From Tricholoma matsutake (Eukaryota > Basidiomycota > Agaricomycetes > Agaricales > Tricholomataceae), in the NCBI GenBank assembly GCA_026075535.2, contig AP026543.1, positions 6,510,001 through 6,574,000 on the forward strand: 64,000 bases of DNA, read 5' to 3'. A program made the translations under genes and the position numbers. The notes beneath the pieces are model-generated. The model saw only the letters and a program-made list of their open reading frames with translations, made no database searches and was not told where the DNA came from. This document shows positions 53,990-64,000 of this stretch, in pieces. Position 1 is the first letter of the stretch. Each line of letters opens with the position of its first letter.

Positions 53990-55470
53990 ATGGTTGCTTC
54001 TTCCGCATTTGCAGTCATTATGGCTGCGGCTGCTTCATGCTCTTTGACTCATTCTCGAAGAGCTTTGAGTTGTTCACTAACTTGTCTCTGCTGGGAAGCA
54101 GCGGAACAAGTTTCAATTAGTCGATTTTTGATTTTGAGATGTCGATCCCACAGGAGATCCTTGTGGTTGGGATCGAGACATAGTGTTGGACTAATGGAGC
54201 ATTGTCCCAAGAGTCAAATTGGTAGTAGCGGGACAGAGTGTCTGCTACTTTGTTCAATTTGCCTTTGACATAATGAATGTCAAAGTCAAAACACGACAGA
54301 TATTCCATCCATTGTGTTTGCCTAGCAGACAGTCGGCATTGAGTTTGGAAGAGCTCAAGCACCTGGTGATCGGTGATGACATGAATGCATCTACTGATCA
54401 GTTTGTCTTCCCACTTGAGGAGTGCCTCAAGTATGGCAATCATTTCATGCTCAAAGGTACGGTAGTTCCTTTGAGCGTCAGAGAATTTCTTGGACAGGAA
54501 CCCAGCAGGGCGGCAAGTTTGCCACTCAGGTCCCTGACCATACATCGCTCCAGTCCCAAAGACTGAGGCATCACAGATCACCCATATCGGCTCAGGTGAA
54601 TCTGGGTCGATAGGCTTCAGCACCGGCAATGTGTATATCTGGCAGGAAATGTGCCAGATACTGCACGAGTCCCAGAAAACGCTGGACTTCGTGATAATTA
54701 AGAGAAGCTTTCCACTCTCATATATGGGCCATTTTGTCACTATCCACGTGTAGGCCATGCTTGTCAATCATATGACTGAGACACTCTACCTTTTCAGGGT
54801 AGAGTTCACATTTCTCTGCATGGAGGTACAGAGAATGCTCACATAGTCTGTTAAACACGGGCTCCAGATGCTTCTGGTGTTCTTCAATCGTGTTGCTGAA
54901 CATGAAGATATCATCCAGGTAGGCATGGACGAAGATTCCGATGTAATCTCGGAATATAGAGTTCATCAACCTTTGGAAGGTTGAGGGTGCATTGCAGTCG
55001 CCTTGTTGCATAACAAGACTCTCGTATATGCCTTGAACCGTCGAGAAGGCAGTTTTCCAGATGTCTTCTGGGGCAACTCGGACCTGCTCATAAGCATCAG
55101 AGAGGTCAATCTTCAAGCAGTACTTAGCTCAAGCAACATCAAGACGAATCAAGTCTTGATCAGGAAACGGTGTAACATCTTTCACCATGTTAGCGTTACA
55201 TTTCACTGCATTGATCACAGTGTGAAGTTTCCCAGTTTTCTTGGGAGCTACTAGCATCGGAGCGGCTTGCTCCACGCAGGAAGGATGCCACCAGCCTGCT
55301 TTGCAGTACTTGGCTATTTTCTTGGTGAGGGGTTTCCTCATCGAGTCGGGACACTTTGGAAGATAGTAGTTATACTTCTTCTTCTCATCCACCAATGGGA
55401 TGTGGTGGTTTATGTCCCTTAAAGGAGGTAGTTTGTCAGGAACTCCATTGAGGATGTCCTGACAAGATTG
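53990..55470 (-). pseudogene. G2 reverse transcriptase and RNase H
   Basis: RT: YYLPKCPDSMRKPLTKKIA, WWHPSCVEQAAPMLVAPKK, HTVINAVKCNANMVKDVTPF; a TGA at about 55128 splits it from LKIDLSDAYEQVRVAPEDIW, QQGDCNAPSTFQRLMNSIF and the intact active site YLDDIFMFS (about 54900-54920). RNase H: VICDASVFGTGAMYGQGPEW, YRTFEHEMIAILEALLKWED, HVITDHQVLELFQTQ and DIHYVKGKLNKVADTLSRYY, all four acidic positions present. Decay is light: mainly single stops. Confidence 0.87.
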
Positions 55471-55689
55471 CTTCCACTCCTCTCAGAGGTGTGGAAGGTC
55501 CTTTTTTGAAAGGGGTCCTGTGCATCTAGCTTTATCAGCCAGCTCTTTGCAAATTGCAAAGAGTATGTCGTTCAGGTCATCGACCTGATCTGGTGGAAGT
55601 ATCGCAGGGATAGAGGGGTCGAATCCGGGAGGTTCAAAATTGGGTCCCTCGGGGAATCTATCCCAAGTAAATTCCTAGATGATCTCTTC
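55471..55689 (-). other. G2 linker between protease and RT
   Basis: Asp/Pro/Leu-rich degraded linker (reads like PGFDPSIPAILPPDQVDDLND on the minus strand in pieces). No domain recognised. Confidence 0.35.
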
Positions 55690-56790
55690 TAGATCATCTT
55701 CTTTGTCACTCAATGGTTTGTCCTTGGGTCCTAAAAGGATGGGGTCCGAAGGTTTTAGTGTAGACCGACGATGTTTGTCAACATCATCTACTTCCTCCAC
55801 TTCAACATTCCTATGTCTAACAGACGGAGGTTGCACCTTTGTGGAACTTGGACCAGGCTTGTCTGGGTCCTTCTTCTTTTGCGTTGCCATGTGGCCACTC
55901 TCATGTCACTCATCCTTGGGAGGTTGAGGATGCATAGCATGCCAACGGGCTTGCTTGAAAGTGTTAGGGCCCTCAATAATGGTATCGAGGTGTTTGCCCT
56001 TGATGCATACTTTGTCATGTTTGAAGTCTAGAACTATACCATGTTTCCTCATGAAGACGGTGCCTAGAATGGCCATATCTATCGATGTTAACAACATCGA
56101 AATAATGGGTGTTTTTTATTTCACTGATTTCAAAATCAGTGAATAGTCTGAAGTTTATCTTCGAACGGCTTCCAACAGTGCCTAATTGCAAGGGCACCGG
56201 TTCTTCCAATTTGTGGGCTTTAAGATTCACTGACATGGCAAATTCTGGGGAAATCGAATCAGACGTGCAGCCTGAATCAAGGAGTATGAAAGCTTCAAGT
56301 TCATGAAGCTTTATTTTCGCCACAAAGCACCTGTTGTCCTTCTCAGAGCGAGGAGGATGGGTTATTTTCTTAGAGGATTTCCTCAAAGTGGTCATGCCTC
56401 TGAAGCGTGGCTTGTTTTTGAATAGGTCGTCCATCATGATGCCCAATCTTTCAGAAAATGATGGAGAATTTCTCCCCATCTCATCCTCAGAGTCTTCCTC
56501 TGAGTCAGACACTGACTGGGTGGATGGGCATCTGTCGGAGTCATACTCCAAAAGGATTTCTCGGATCGCACCAAAGTGTTCTGATCCAGAATATTCACTG
56601 GTGTCACCCCCAATGTCAGACTCCAAGTTGCACAGTTCACCTTCTGAACTATACTGAGAACTGTCAGGGTCCATGTCTGACAAGGCAGACCCATACTCAG
56701 AGTGAGAGTTATCCTCTGAGTCACTGTATGCTGCGGTGAGTCTCTCATTCATTGCAGAATGTGAATCTGAGTCCCGGGTAGGACTCAAAT
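55690..56790 (-). pseudogene. G2 aspartic protease with acidic N-terminal extension
   Basis: Open frame from 56788: an acidic Ser/Asp/Glu-rich stretch of about 120 residues, then AKIKLHELEAFILLDSGCTS with the catalytic DSG and SISPEFAMSVNLKAHKLEEP. A frameshift near 56080 separates DRYDAILGTVFMRKHGI-type sequence (seen at 56097-55906). A Lys/Asp-rich linker (55890-55690) follows. Confidence 0.82.
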
Positions 56791-56802
56791 TGCGCTCACT
56801 GC

Positions 56803-57334
56803 TCAGTTGAGCACAGGAGGTTTGGGGATCAGCCGTAGATGCTGATCCTTCTCAAGTGGCGTATATCTTAGCCGACAGTTTGGGCTGTCCATACTTAGGG
56901 CAGCCCTTACCTGTGGAGTAGTGTGGACCTCCACAGCTGTAACAAATTGGGTTCTTCTTGTCATCAGACCTTTTGTCTGATTTGGATCTGGAGTGTCTGG
57001 ATGGTTTCCCTCCAGATGCGCGATGTTGAGTATCACAACGATCTTTGTTATGGCGATCACTATCACCGTGACTTCAAAGCTCCTTGGTAGGATACTTCGA
57101 CCCTGGATATTTAGAGCTATCACAATAGTTCTTATCATGTTTTTGAGAATGATCCCAGAATTGGTCATGAGACCATTCAGGAGAAGGTTCTTTTGTTTTA
57201 GAAGTTTTAGTCAAAGAGGATGTGCTCTTCAACTTGGTGGAATCCATTATATGCTTCTTTTCGTTGAAGCACTTTCTCATCTTACCAATTTCCTCTTCCT
57301 GGCAGGCAAAGTGTAGGATATCTTGCACTGAGCT
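56803..57334 (-). pseudogene. G2 gag 3' fragment (copy alpha)
   Basis: Nucleocapsid part of Gag: SVQDILHFACQEEEIGKMRK, SLTKTSKTKEPSPEWSHDQ, and the knuckle CYSCGGPHYSTGKGC region near 56910-56950. It duplicates 58125-58640 closely. It begins abruptly at 57334, where a G1 LTR is inserted within CTTGCACTGAGCT|TGT. Confidence 0.82.
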
Positions 57335-57736
57335 TGTTAGGGCAACACCCACTATCTGCTAGCTAAGACCGTGTGGGTTCTCTCTACAAGATGGGGTCGG
57401 GATCTGCGCGCATGATGGGGGAACTGATGGTTTTGATGCGAGTGGTTATTAATAGATGAGTTGGTTGAGAAAGGCCTTTCACACCAAAAACATAGGTGGA
57501 ATACCTAAGAGAACACAACTGGGGTCCCCTAGGCATATATTTAGGGTTTATATACTATGTTACATATATTGTACATTGTTGTTACCGACGCACTCGTACA
57601 TGCATGTACATATTGATGCATGTGATATAAAATTCTCATGCTATCAAAGTGTAGCATCATTTGGCATAATATAGTGTAATTCAACATAATAAAATGAAAA
57701 TGAAATTTTATTAGGTAATGGGGTGGTTTCCTAACA
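57335..57736 (-). repeat. G1 3' LTR (minus orientation)
   Basis: 402 bp. Plus strand TGTTAGGGCAACACCC...GGTTTCCTAACA; contains AGAACACAACT (57510-57520). To its right the minus strand reads AAAAGGGGGGTAA, the purine tract, so this is the 3' LTR of a minus-strand G1 element whose coding end is 57748-58110. Confidence 0.9.
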
Positions 57737-57747
57737 TTACCCCCCTT

Positions 57748-58110
57748 TTATGCCTCGACTTCCAGGCAAGAAAATATTGCATCTGTCCCCTCCATGAAAT
57801 TTTGGTAAGGCCGGAATCTCATCCCCTCATACACCATTCTTGCAATGCGATGTGGAGCATTTGGATTATGTTTAAAGAATTGGGCGATCACGTTGCAGGC
57901 TTGCTTACAATTCTCTTCAAGCTCCCATGAATTGTTTTTGTTGGTATAGTTTTTCCACTTTATTAAGAACTCCAATTTGTTCTGTCAAAGATGTGAGTCT
58001 AGAATTTCTTCAACTACATATTCTGGAGCACCTTCTACTATTATCGGAGGTTGCAGAGTAGTTTGTTGGCCAGGAATAGTGGGTGGGCGGTAAGGGCGTA
58101 GGCAGGATAC
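57748..58110 (-). pseudogene. G1 pol end: chromodomain
   Basis: Minus strand: LRPYRPPTIPGQQTTLQPPI, EYVVEEILDSHL, a TGA, then NKLEFLIKWKNYTNKNNSWE and QFFKHNPNAPHRI, ending CLEVEA just before the purine tract. A chromovirus tail. Sequence upstream of about 58115 is not G1 but G2 gag, so the rest of this G1 element was deleted. Confidence 0.85.
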
Positions 58111-58124
58111 ATTCATCTCGGGAT

Positions 58125-59890
58125 CAATCTTGAATGATCGGGGTCCTTCTCAAGTGGTGTACATCTTAGCCAACAGTTTGGGCTGTCCATACTTAGGGCA
58201 GCCCTTACCTGTGGAGTAGTGTGGACCTCCACAGCTGTAACAATTCGGGGTCTTCTTGTCATCAGACCTTTTGTCTGATTTGGATCTGGAGTGTCTGGAT
58301 GGTTTCCCTCCAGATGCGCAATGTCGAGTATCACAATGATCTTTGTTATGGCAATCACTATTGCTGTGACTTTGAGGCTCCTTGGTAGGATACCTCGGCC
58401 CCGGATATTTAGAGCTATCATGATAGTTCTTATTGTGTTTTTGAGAATGATCCCGGGATTGTTCATGAGACCATTCAGGAGAAGGTTCTTTTGTTTTAGA
58501 AGTTTTAGTCAAAGAGGATGTGCTCTTCGACTTGGTGGAATCCATTATACACTTCTTTTCATTGAAGCGTTTTCTCATCTTACTGATTTCCTCTGCCTGG
58601 CAGGCAAAGTGTAGGATATCTTGCACTGAGCTTGTCTCAGCAGAACATCCTTTGTCTAGTACAAAGGATATGACGCTTGTGGGCAACCCAGTCACCAATT
58701 GCATTTTGAACATAAATGGATCAGGTACCTGTATCATCCTGGTAGCATAGCACTCCAGTTTGTGGTAATAGCCCATAATGCCCTCATCGGTGTTATACTT
58801 GACGTGCCAGAATTTGTCGGTCGCATTGTGGGTTGCATTTTCATGCACAAACTGGTCGTACAGGCCAGTGATGACTTCTTTGAAAGTCCAGGCTGATTGT
58901 TGATGGTATGCACCATCAACGCTGTCTTCAAACCAAGTGAGGGCAGTGTTCTCAAGGAACATCACCGTATATTCAATGCAGTCTGAGTCTAGCTCAGGGC
59001 CGCACACCTTGTTCACCTTCAACCACTGAAGAAGGGCATTCAGCCATCTTTCAAAGGTTTTGGTGTCAGGTAACCCGCCATACTTTGACGGATTGGGAAC
59101 TCAGGGACCATTCTTGCCTCCAGTGGCAGGAAGTTCTGTCAAGACAGAGACCTTGTTGTCGATCTGTCTATGTATCTTGGTATGGATGTCCCTCAAATAT
59201 TTTGAGGGATGGCAAAAGCCTTTATCTCAATAAGAATCGGGATAGGAAGATGTAGACCAGTAAGGGCTACTTGATTCTCGTGGGGTACCAGAACATCCAG
59301 ATGGGGTACATCTGGATGAAGTGCATGTTTGCGCTCCTCGTCAGGAATTTGACGAGTTTCTGCAGGACACCTCTTCCTCAAATCAGGAAGAATGTTTGGT
59401 ACTTTCATTGCTCGACGTGCTATACATCAAGTCGCTATCACTTCCATTACCATCATCCCCAGACCCATCTCCATCTGGTGGTCCTCCATGGCCTGTGTGA
59501 CTCTGCACAGGCCATCTGGAATTTACAGATGGTGGGCTCTCTCGCTTTTGATGGTGAGATGAAGGGTCATCCTTATCCCAAGGTTGACCATCTTTGTTGA
59601 AATGGATCACCTGATTGGGGATCAAGGTGGGGTGTCCATCCTGGATATCCCCATCGTGTATCCTTTGAAGGACAATCCTGTTGTTGTTGATATAGTGTAC
59701 CTTCTTTTTAGAAGGTAATTCATGAGATAACTTGGGGGCCAGAACCATGTCTGTGGGTGGAAAGATGTTCTTGTTCCGCTGGGTTGGTGGAATGAGGTTG
59801 GACAGGGTTGGGATCTTGTTCTGTTGCTGTGGAACGATGTATAGTAGGGTTGATTATTTCCCTATGGGCAAAGTGACTGGTGTAAATTAA
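58125..59890 (-). pseudogene. G2 gag (copy beta)
   Basis: N-terminal part at 59890-59193 in broken frames (KKVHYINNNRIVLQRIHDGD, GHPTLIPNQVIHFNKDGQPW), then an open frame of 290 codons (59022-58150): CIEYTVMFLENTALTWFED, YDQFVHENATHNATDKFW, YHKLECYATRMIQVPDPF, FACQAEEISKMRKRFNEK, and the knuckle CYSCGGPHYSTGKGC. Between 59023 and 59192 the frame is shifted. The 5' end is cut at 59965 by the plus-strand G1 element. Confidence 0.82.
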
Positions 59891-59964
59891 CGCCAGATCT
59901 TTAAGTTGGTTTCCAACTTAATCAGTTCAAAATCTCTTGCATCCATGCAACAGGTAAACATATC

Positions 59965-60362
59965 TGTTAGGAAACCACCCCATTACCTAATAAACTTTCA
60001 TTTTTATTTTATTATGTTGAATTATGCTACATGACGCCAAATGACGCTACATTTTGATAGCGTGAGAATTTTATTTCGCACACATCAAAATGTACGTGCA
60101 TGTACGAGTGCATCGGTAACAACAATGTACAATATATGTAACATAGTATATAACCCTAAATATATGCCTAGGGGACCCCAGTTGTGTTCTCTTAAGTATT
60201 CCACCTATGTTTTCGGTGTGAAAGGCCTATCTCAACAAACTTACCTATTAATAACCCCTCGCATCAAAACCATCAATTCCCCCATCATGCGCGCGGATCC
60301 CACCCCCTTGTAGAGAGAACCCGCATGGTCTTAGCTAGCAGATAGTGGGTGTTGCCCTAACA
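59965..60362 (+). repeat. G1 5' LTR
   Basis: 398 bp, TGTTAGGAAACCACCCC...GTTGCCCTAACA, the inverse of 57335-57736. The 3' partner is outside the window, so no TSD can be checked (left flank ATATC). Confidence 0.9.
60147..60190 (+). promoter_or_regulatory. G1 TATA box and predicted RNA start
   Basis: TATATAA at 60147-60153 and, 33 nt on, AGTTGTGTTCT at 60180-60190. The latter is complementary to the primer site, which in Tf1-type elements means it is the first 11 nt of the transcript. The spacing from the TATA box agrees. Confidence 0.65.
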
Positions 60363-60364
60363 GA

Positions 60365-60375
60365 AGAACACAACT
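60365..60375 (+). promoter_or_regulatory. G1 self-primer binding site
   Basis: AGAACACAACT two bases after the LTR, exact complement of 60180-60190. No tRNA 3'-end complement (TGG...) is present at this place. Conserved in the minus-strand copy. Confidence 0.68.
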
Positions 60376-60848
60376 ACCCATATCAGTGCGCCTTCTCTTA
60401 CTTGTGCATACATCATTGTTTCACCGCACCACATCCAATTACTCATCCTTTCGGTACAAGCCAGAAGTACTTGTATATATGTAATCTACCTTTTCTTTTG
60501 TAAGCTGACGCCAGGCCTCGCCTTACATTGTGACCACCAGTGATCAAGAGGCAGTGCTTGTCATTAGGACAGCTGCAACCAGACAACCGATCGGATCTGG
60601 TTTAGTTACGATTTACATTACTCTATTTGGACGACTATTTTAGTTACAAGCTGAATTCAGTGATATCTCCGAGATCAGGCACTGTTGGAAGGGTTGTTGA
60701 TCCGAAGTGTCAAAATAGGTGCCCGACGAACGACGAACCATTGACGAACCTCGACGAACCTTATCACGTGACCCGTAGACGTTTGGAGAGGTCTCAAAGA
60801 AAAATTTTGAATTTGCCAAAGAAGTGATTCATCACAGATTCTACAATT
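60376..60848 (+). other. G1 leader
   Basis: Untranslated leader between primer site and gag; matches the degraded leader at 13986-14305 on the minus strand. Direct cluster of GACGAACC words at 60723-60760. No ORF. Confidence 0.6.
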
Positions 60849-61946
60849 ATGTCCGAACCTTCAACTTCTAATCCCGGTCCTAATCCTGTTCCCATACCAG
60901 CACTGGAGGTGAAAATTGATGCGCTCACAGCGCAAATGTCGCAATTAGTGTCAGTATTGGCAGCATCACAACCCAGACAAGCGGAAGTACAGCCAGAGAC
61001 AACAGGAGAAAGAGATGATGAGATGGAGGAGATGGTGGAGTGGATATCGCAGGAGGATGAGACGGTGGAGAAATCCGGAAATGGAAAAGTGCACTTACCT
61101 AAGTACGCGCCCCTGCAAATCTTTGACGGTACCATGGAGAATACAAAATCCTTCATCAGCTCTATAGTATTGTACATCCATGGGAGGAAGCCAGAGTTTC
61201 GTACAGCCGAGTCTAGGATTATGTTTGCTCTCTCATACATTCAGGGGGGGAAAGCACAGTTCTGGAGAAATGAGGCTATTAATCAAATTGCTGTGGGAAA
61301 TAAACCATTTGCAACTTTCAAGGAATTTCTGGAGAGATTGGAGGCACAGTTTGGAGACCCTAATCCAAAGGCGACAGCCAATGCTAAATTAAAGACCATG
61401 TGCCAAGGTTCCCTAATGGCGGATGAATTTATTTTGCAGTTCAAAGCAGAAGCTTTGCAAACAGACATGGGAGAAGCTGCATTGGTAGAGTTTTTGAAAG
61501 CAGGATTAAATCCCTCTTTATTCAAGTCTATCTACTGACTACCTTCTATGCCAGAGAAGTTGGACGAGTGGTATAATTGGGCAATGCACCTTGACCGGCA
61601 ATATTGGCAGGAACAGGTGGAGTCAAAGTTGATGTACAGAAGTAGTAAATTTGGAAAGTCATCAGGAGGAAAGTCCGAGAAAGGAAAGGCGCCTCAGGTA
61701 CAAGCTCCGAGGGCACAGCCACCGGCCATGGCAGTGACACCTATAGTTACGGAGTCAGCAGCACCAGCAGAGGCAATGGAGGTTGATCAAGTGGGGAGAC
61801 AAGCCCCACTTAAATGTTTTAACTGTGGGCAGTTAGGACACATTTCTAAGTATTGCAAGCAGAAGAGAAAGATCAGGGGAGCTACAATTGAGGAAGTGAA
61901 GCAGGAGGAAGGCAAGCAGGAGAATTTTGTGGAAGGGTCCCAGTGA
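60849..61946 (+). CDS. G1 Gag with internal in-frame TGA
   Basis: 366 codons from the ATG at 60849 to TGA at 61944-61946, with one in-frame TGA at 61536-61538. First part (229 aa): Pro-rich start, predicted coiled coil LEVKIDALTAQMSQLVSVLA, acidic stretch, capsid KYAPLQIFDGTMENTKSF, AQFWRNEAINQIAVGNKPF and DEFILQFKAEALQTDMGEA. Second part (132 aa from the next ATG): MPEKLDEWYNWAMHLDRQYW, then the knuckle CFNCGQLGHISKYC near 61815-61857 and a Lys/Glu-rich tail. The stop context is TGA-CTA, a known leaky context in other systems; CGA decay is equally possible. Both G1 copies have it. Confidence 0.8.
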
Positions 61947-62605
61947 AGGTTTCCCCATTGGTGACCCACAATCGTTACAATGTATTAGTATCCGAGGAAA
62001 CCCAGAGTAAATCAGAAAAGGAAATTGAGGAGGAGTACAACTGTTGCAAATCATGTGACAAAGAAAATTGTCACATGTCATTTCCGAAAACCCCTAAATT
62101 CTTTATTCGCTCTGCATGAATAGAACCCGAAATCACCTTGACTGTGGGACTGAAGACAGTGGACACGCATGCAGCTATTGATGTGGAAGCGTTGCTTGAC
62201 AGTGGTGCTACAGGATTATTTATTAATCGATCCTTAATTACCAGAAATGGTATTAACACACGCAAGCTGGCGCAACCTATAATGGTGTACAATATTGACG
62301 GAACAGTCAATCGTGGAGGAACTATCAAGGAGGAGGTGACTATGGTACTAAAGTATCAGGAGCATCAGGAGCGAGCCGTATTCGAAGTGTGCGATCTTGG
62401 GAAAACCAATCTAATAATAGGATGTCTGTGGTTACGGAAGCATAATCCCGAAATTGATTGGAAAACTGGGAAAGTACAAATGACTCATTGTCCTAAGGAA
62501 TGTAATGTGTATGGGAGGAAGATGAAGAAAGAAAAAAGGAAAAAGAAAGAGAAAGAACGTCCGAGGAAGTATTCTGTTATGATGGAGGAAGTGGAGGATG
62601 AGTAA
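61945..62605 (+). pseudogene. G1 aspartic protease, start of pol
   Basis: Pol is in the -1 frame relative to gag and overlaps its stop. After NRYNVLVSEETQSKSEKE and a TGA at about 62118, the protease reads ITLTVGLKTVDTHAAIDVEA, LLDSGATGLFINRS (catalytic DSG intact) and LGKTNLIIGCLWLRKHNPE. A Lys/Glu-rich linker (KKEKRKKKEKERPRK) leads to a TAA at 62603; the minus-strand copy has GAA there. Confidence 0.82.
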
Positions 62606-64000
62606 ATGCCAAATGGGGAAGTTCCGATCATGATCGAGAAAGAAGAGCAGAAGCAAACCTTTAGAGCAGTTTGTGGAGGACAGTCATGGGACAAGAATAT
62701 TGTGAAGGTGGAGAAGCCAGTGGAGGAATGGGTGCCAAAGGTGTATCATGAACATTTGTCAGTGTTCCAAAAGAAGGAGTCTGAGCGAATGCTGGTGTGG
62801 AAGCCATGGGATCATGCAATTGAGATGAAGCCAGGGTTTGTGCCGAAGAAGTCGAAGGTATATCCATTATCTCCGATGGAACAAGAAGAAGTGGATGCAT
62901 TCCTGAAGGAGCAATTGTGCAAAGGATACATACGACCTTCAAAATCACCACAGATGTCACCAATATTCTTCATGCCCAAAAAAGACCAAAGGAAGAGGAT
63001 GTGTACTGATTATAGGTATCTGAATGAGTGGACAGTGAAGAACACGTACCCCCTGCCATTGATCTCAGAAATAATTGATAAGGTGGGAAAAGCCAAGGTC
63101 TTTACAAAATTGGATTTACGATGGGGATACACCAATGTACAAATAAAGAAAGGAGATGAGTGGAAGGCTGCATTTGCCATGTGTCGAGGATCCTTCGAGC
63201 CGCTTGTCATGTTTTTTGGGATGACTAATAGTCCCCCGACTTTTCAAAATATGATGAACGACATTTTCAAGGACGTAATAGACAAAGGCATGGTAATAAT
63301 ATTTATTGACGACATTCTGATATTCACGGAGGATGAAGAGAATCATGAGGCGATAGTGCAGGAGGTGTTACGGAGGTTGGCAGAGAACGATCTATTTTTG
63401 AAACCAGAGAAGTGTGTGTTTGGGGCAAGCGAGATCGAGGTTCCTAGGATTATTGATTGGCCCTGACAGGATCAAAATGGATCCGATCAAGGTACAGGTG
63501 ATCACAGATTGGCCTGTGCCCACCCGTGTCAAGGAGGTTCAAGCCTTCTTGGGACTCGCAAATTATTATCATCGCTTTGTGCACAATTTTTCTAAAATTG
63601 CTGCACCCTTGCATAACCTTACGTGAAAGGGAGTAGTATGGAGGTGGGGAGAGCAGCAGCAGACAGTGTTTGAGGAGTTGAAGAGGAAGTTTGTGGAGGG
63701 ACCAATATTAGCCCCAGTAGATTTCACACGCCCTTTGCGAGTGGAATCCGATGCATCCGATTTTGCTACTGGAGCAGTATTATCAATGCTGTGTGAAGAT
63801 GACAAATGGCATCCTTGTGCATACTTGTCAAAAGGGTTGAATAATGTGGAGAGGAATTATGATGTGCATGACAAAGAGATGTTGGGGATAATACGAGCAT
63901 TGGAGGCGTGGAGGCATTATTTGGAGGGATGTACGCATCAGATTGAGATCTGGACGGATCATCAAAATCTGCAATACTTCATGTCCGCTAAAAAGCTTAA
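62606..64000 (+). pseudogene. G1 RT and RNase H, running off the window
   Basis: RT: KVYPLSPMEQEEVDAFL, SKSPQMSPIFFMPKKDQRK, MCTDYRYLNEWTVKNTYPLP, VFTKLDLRWGYTNVQIKKGD, MFFGMTNSPPTFQNMMND and the active site FIDDILIF (GAC GAC at 63308-63313). An extra G near 63440 shifts the frame (SEIEV for SKIEF). It then reads FLGLLIGPDRIKMDPIKVQV, VKEVQAFLGLANYYHRFVHN, a TGA at 63624, and RNase H VESDASDFATGAVLSMLCED, ERNYDVHDKEMLGIIRALEA, IWTDHQNLQYFMS at the edge. FIDD instead of YLDD is a normal variant. Confidence 0.88.

Larger units (their letters stand above)
48107..57334 (-). mobile_element. Ty3/gypsy chromovirus family G2, decayed, split by composite element B
   Basis: Minus-strand order: gag 3' part (57334-56803), protease (56790-55690), RT (55470-54718), RNase H (54790-53990), integrase (53890-53416 and 51295-50660), chromodomain (50654-50283), third ORF (50153-48450) and LTR. 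The gag is cut at 57334 by a G1 LTR; a second copy of the same gag starts at 58125. It inserted in the G5 gag. Confidence 0.82.
59965..64000 (+). mobile_element. Ty3/gypsy family G1, younger copy, incomplete at window end
   Basis: 5' LTR, self-primer site, leader, gag, protease, RT and RNase H on the plus strand; integrase, chromodomain and 3' LTR lie beyond the window. Much better kept than the minus-strand copy (protease DSG and RT FIDD intact), but with an in-frame TGA in gag, a TGA and a TAA in the protease-RT region, one inserted G near 63440 and a TGA at 63624, so not autonomous as read. Confidence 0.9.

Overview
This window reads as a repeat graveyard from a filamentous fungus, most likely an agaricomycete (basidiomycete). 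The clues are Ty3/gypsy gag and pol families typical of mushroom-forming fungi, chromodomain-tailed integrases, short introns with CTAAC branch sites, a decayed XPG/GEN-like nuclease and a decayed multicopy basidiomycete gene. I see no rRNA, no canonical tRNA and no intact host gene. Species and family affinities come from memory of protein families, not from a search.

Layout, left to right. 71-1231 (-): decayed hypothetical gene. 3252-6251 (-): Ty1/copia element with near-identical LTRs, a perfect 5-bp target duplication and one intact ORF that has lost protease and integrase. 6988-7288: hAT-like MITE. 7340-14633 (-): decayed gypsy of family G1, its gag split by a hAT-like element (10971-13844). 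14942-15216: XPG-like nuclease fragment. 15864-24406 (+): chromodomain gypsy G3, interrupted by repeat R2 and by composite element D, which itself carries a hAT-like element. 24593-25716: hAT-like element. 25873-30303 (+): second copia, with a 2.3-kb hAT-like element in codon 5 of its gag. 30304-30709: solo LTR. 30777-38235 (-): gypsy G4, split in the reverse transcriptase by composite element A. 40458-48106 (+): gag of gypsy G5, carrying R3, composite element C and a hAT-like element. 48107-57334 (-): gypsy G2, split in the integrase by composite element B. 57335-58110: 3' end of a G1 element. 58125-59890 (-): second G2 gag. 59965-64000 (+): a younger G1 element running off the window.

Nesting can be read from target-site duplications (TSDs). 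Removing each insertion with one TSD copy rejoins the interrupted reading frame (A, B, C and H4 checked codon by codon). Almost all damage is by transitions, often CGA to TGA, as expected of deaminated methyl-CpG.

The most novel material is non-coding. Four elements (A-D, 2.1-3.0 kb) have 8-9-bp TSDs, termini resembling CAGTACTTTACACTCC, subterminal repeat arrays and a tRNA-like Pol III promoter near each end, both pointing outward. Their interiors, and those of the hAT-like elements with quite different termini, carry the same cassette: a GGCCCAAACGAC/GTCGTTTGGGCC hairpin, a GTAAGT donor, a T-rich tract with CTAACTAAC, and TAG|GT, together with many copies of a CGAGCAACTGCTCG palindrome. A second notable point is that G1 LTR elements appear to use Tf1-type self-priming: 11 nt at the primer site exactly match the complement of the predicted RNA 5' end, about 30 nt below a TATA box.
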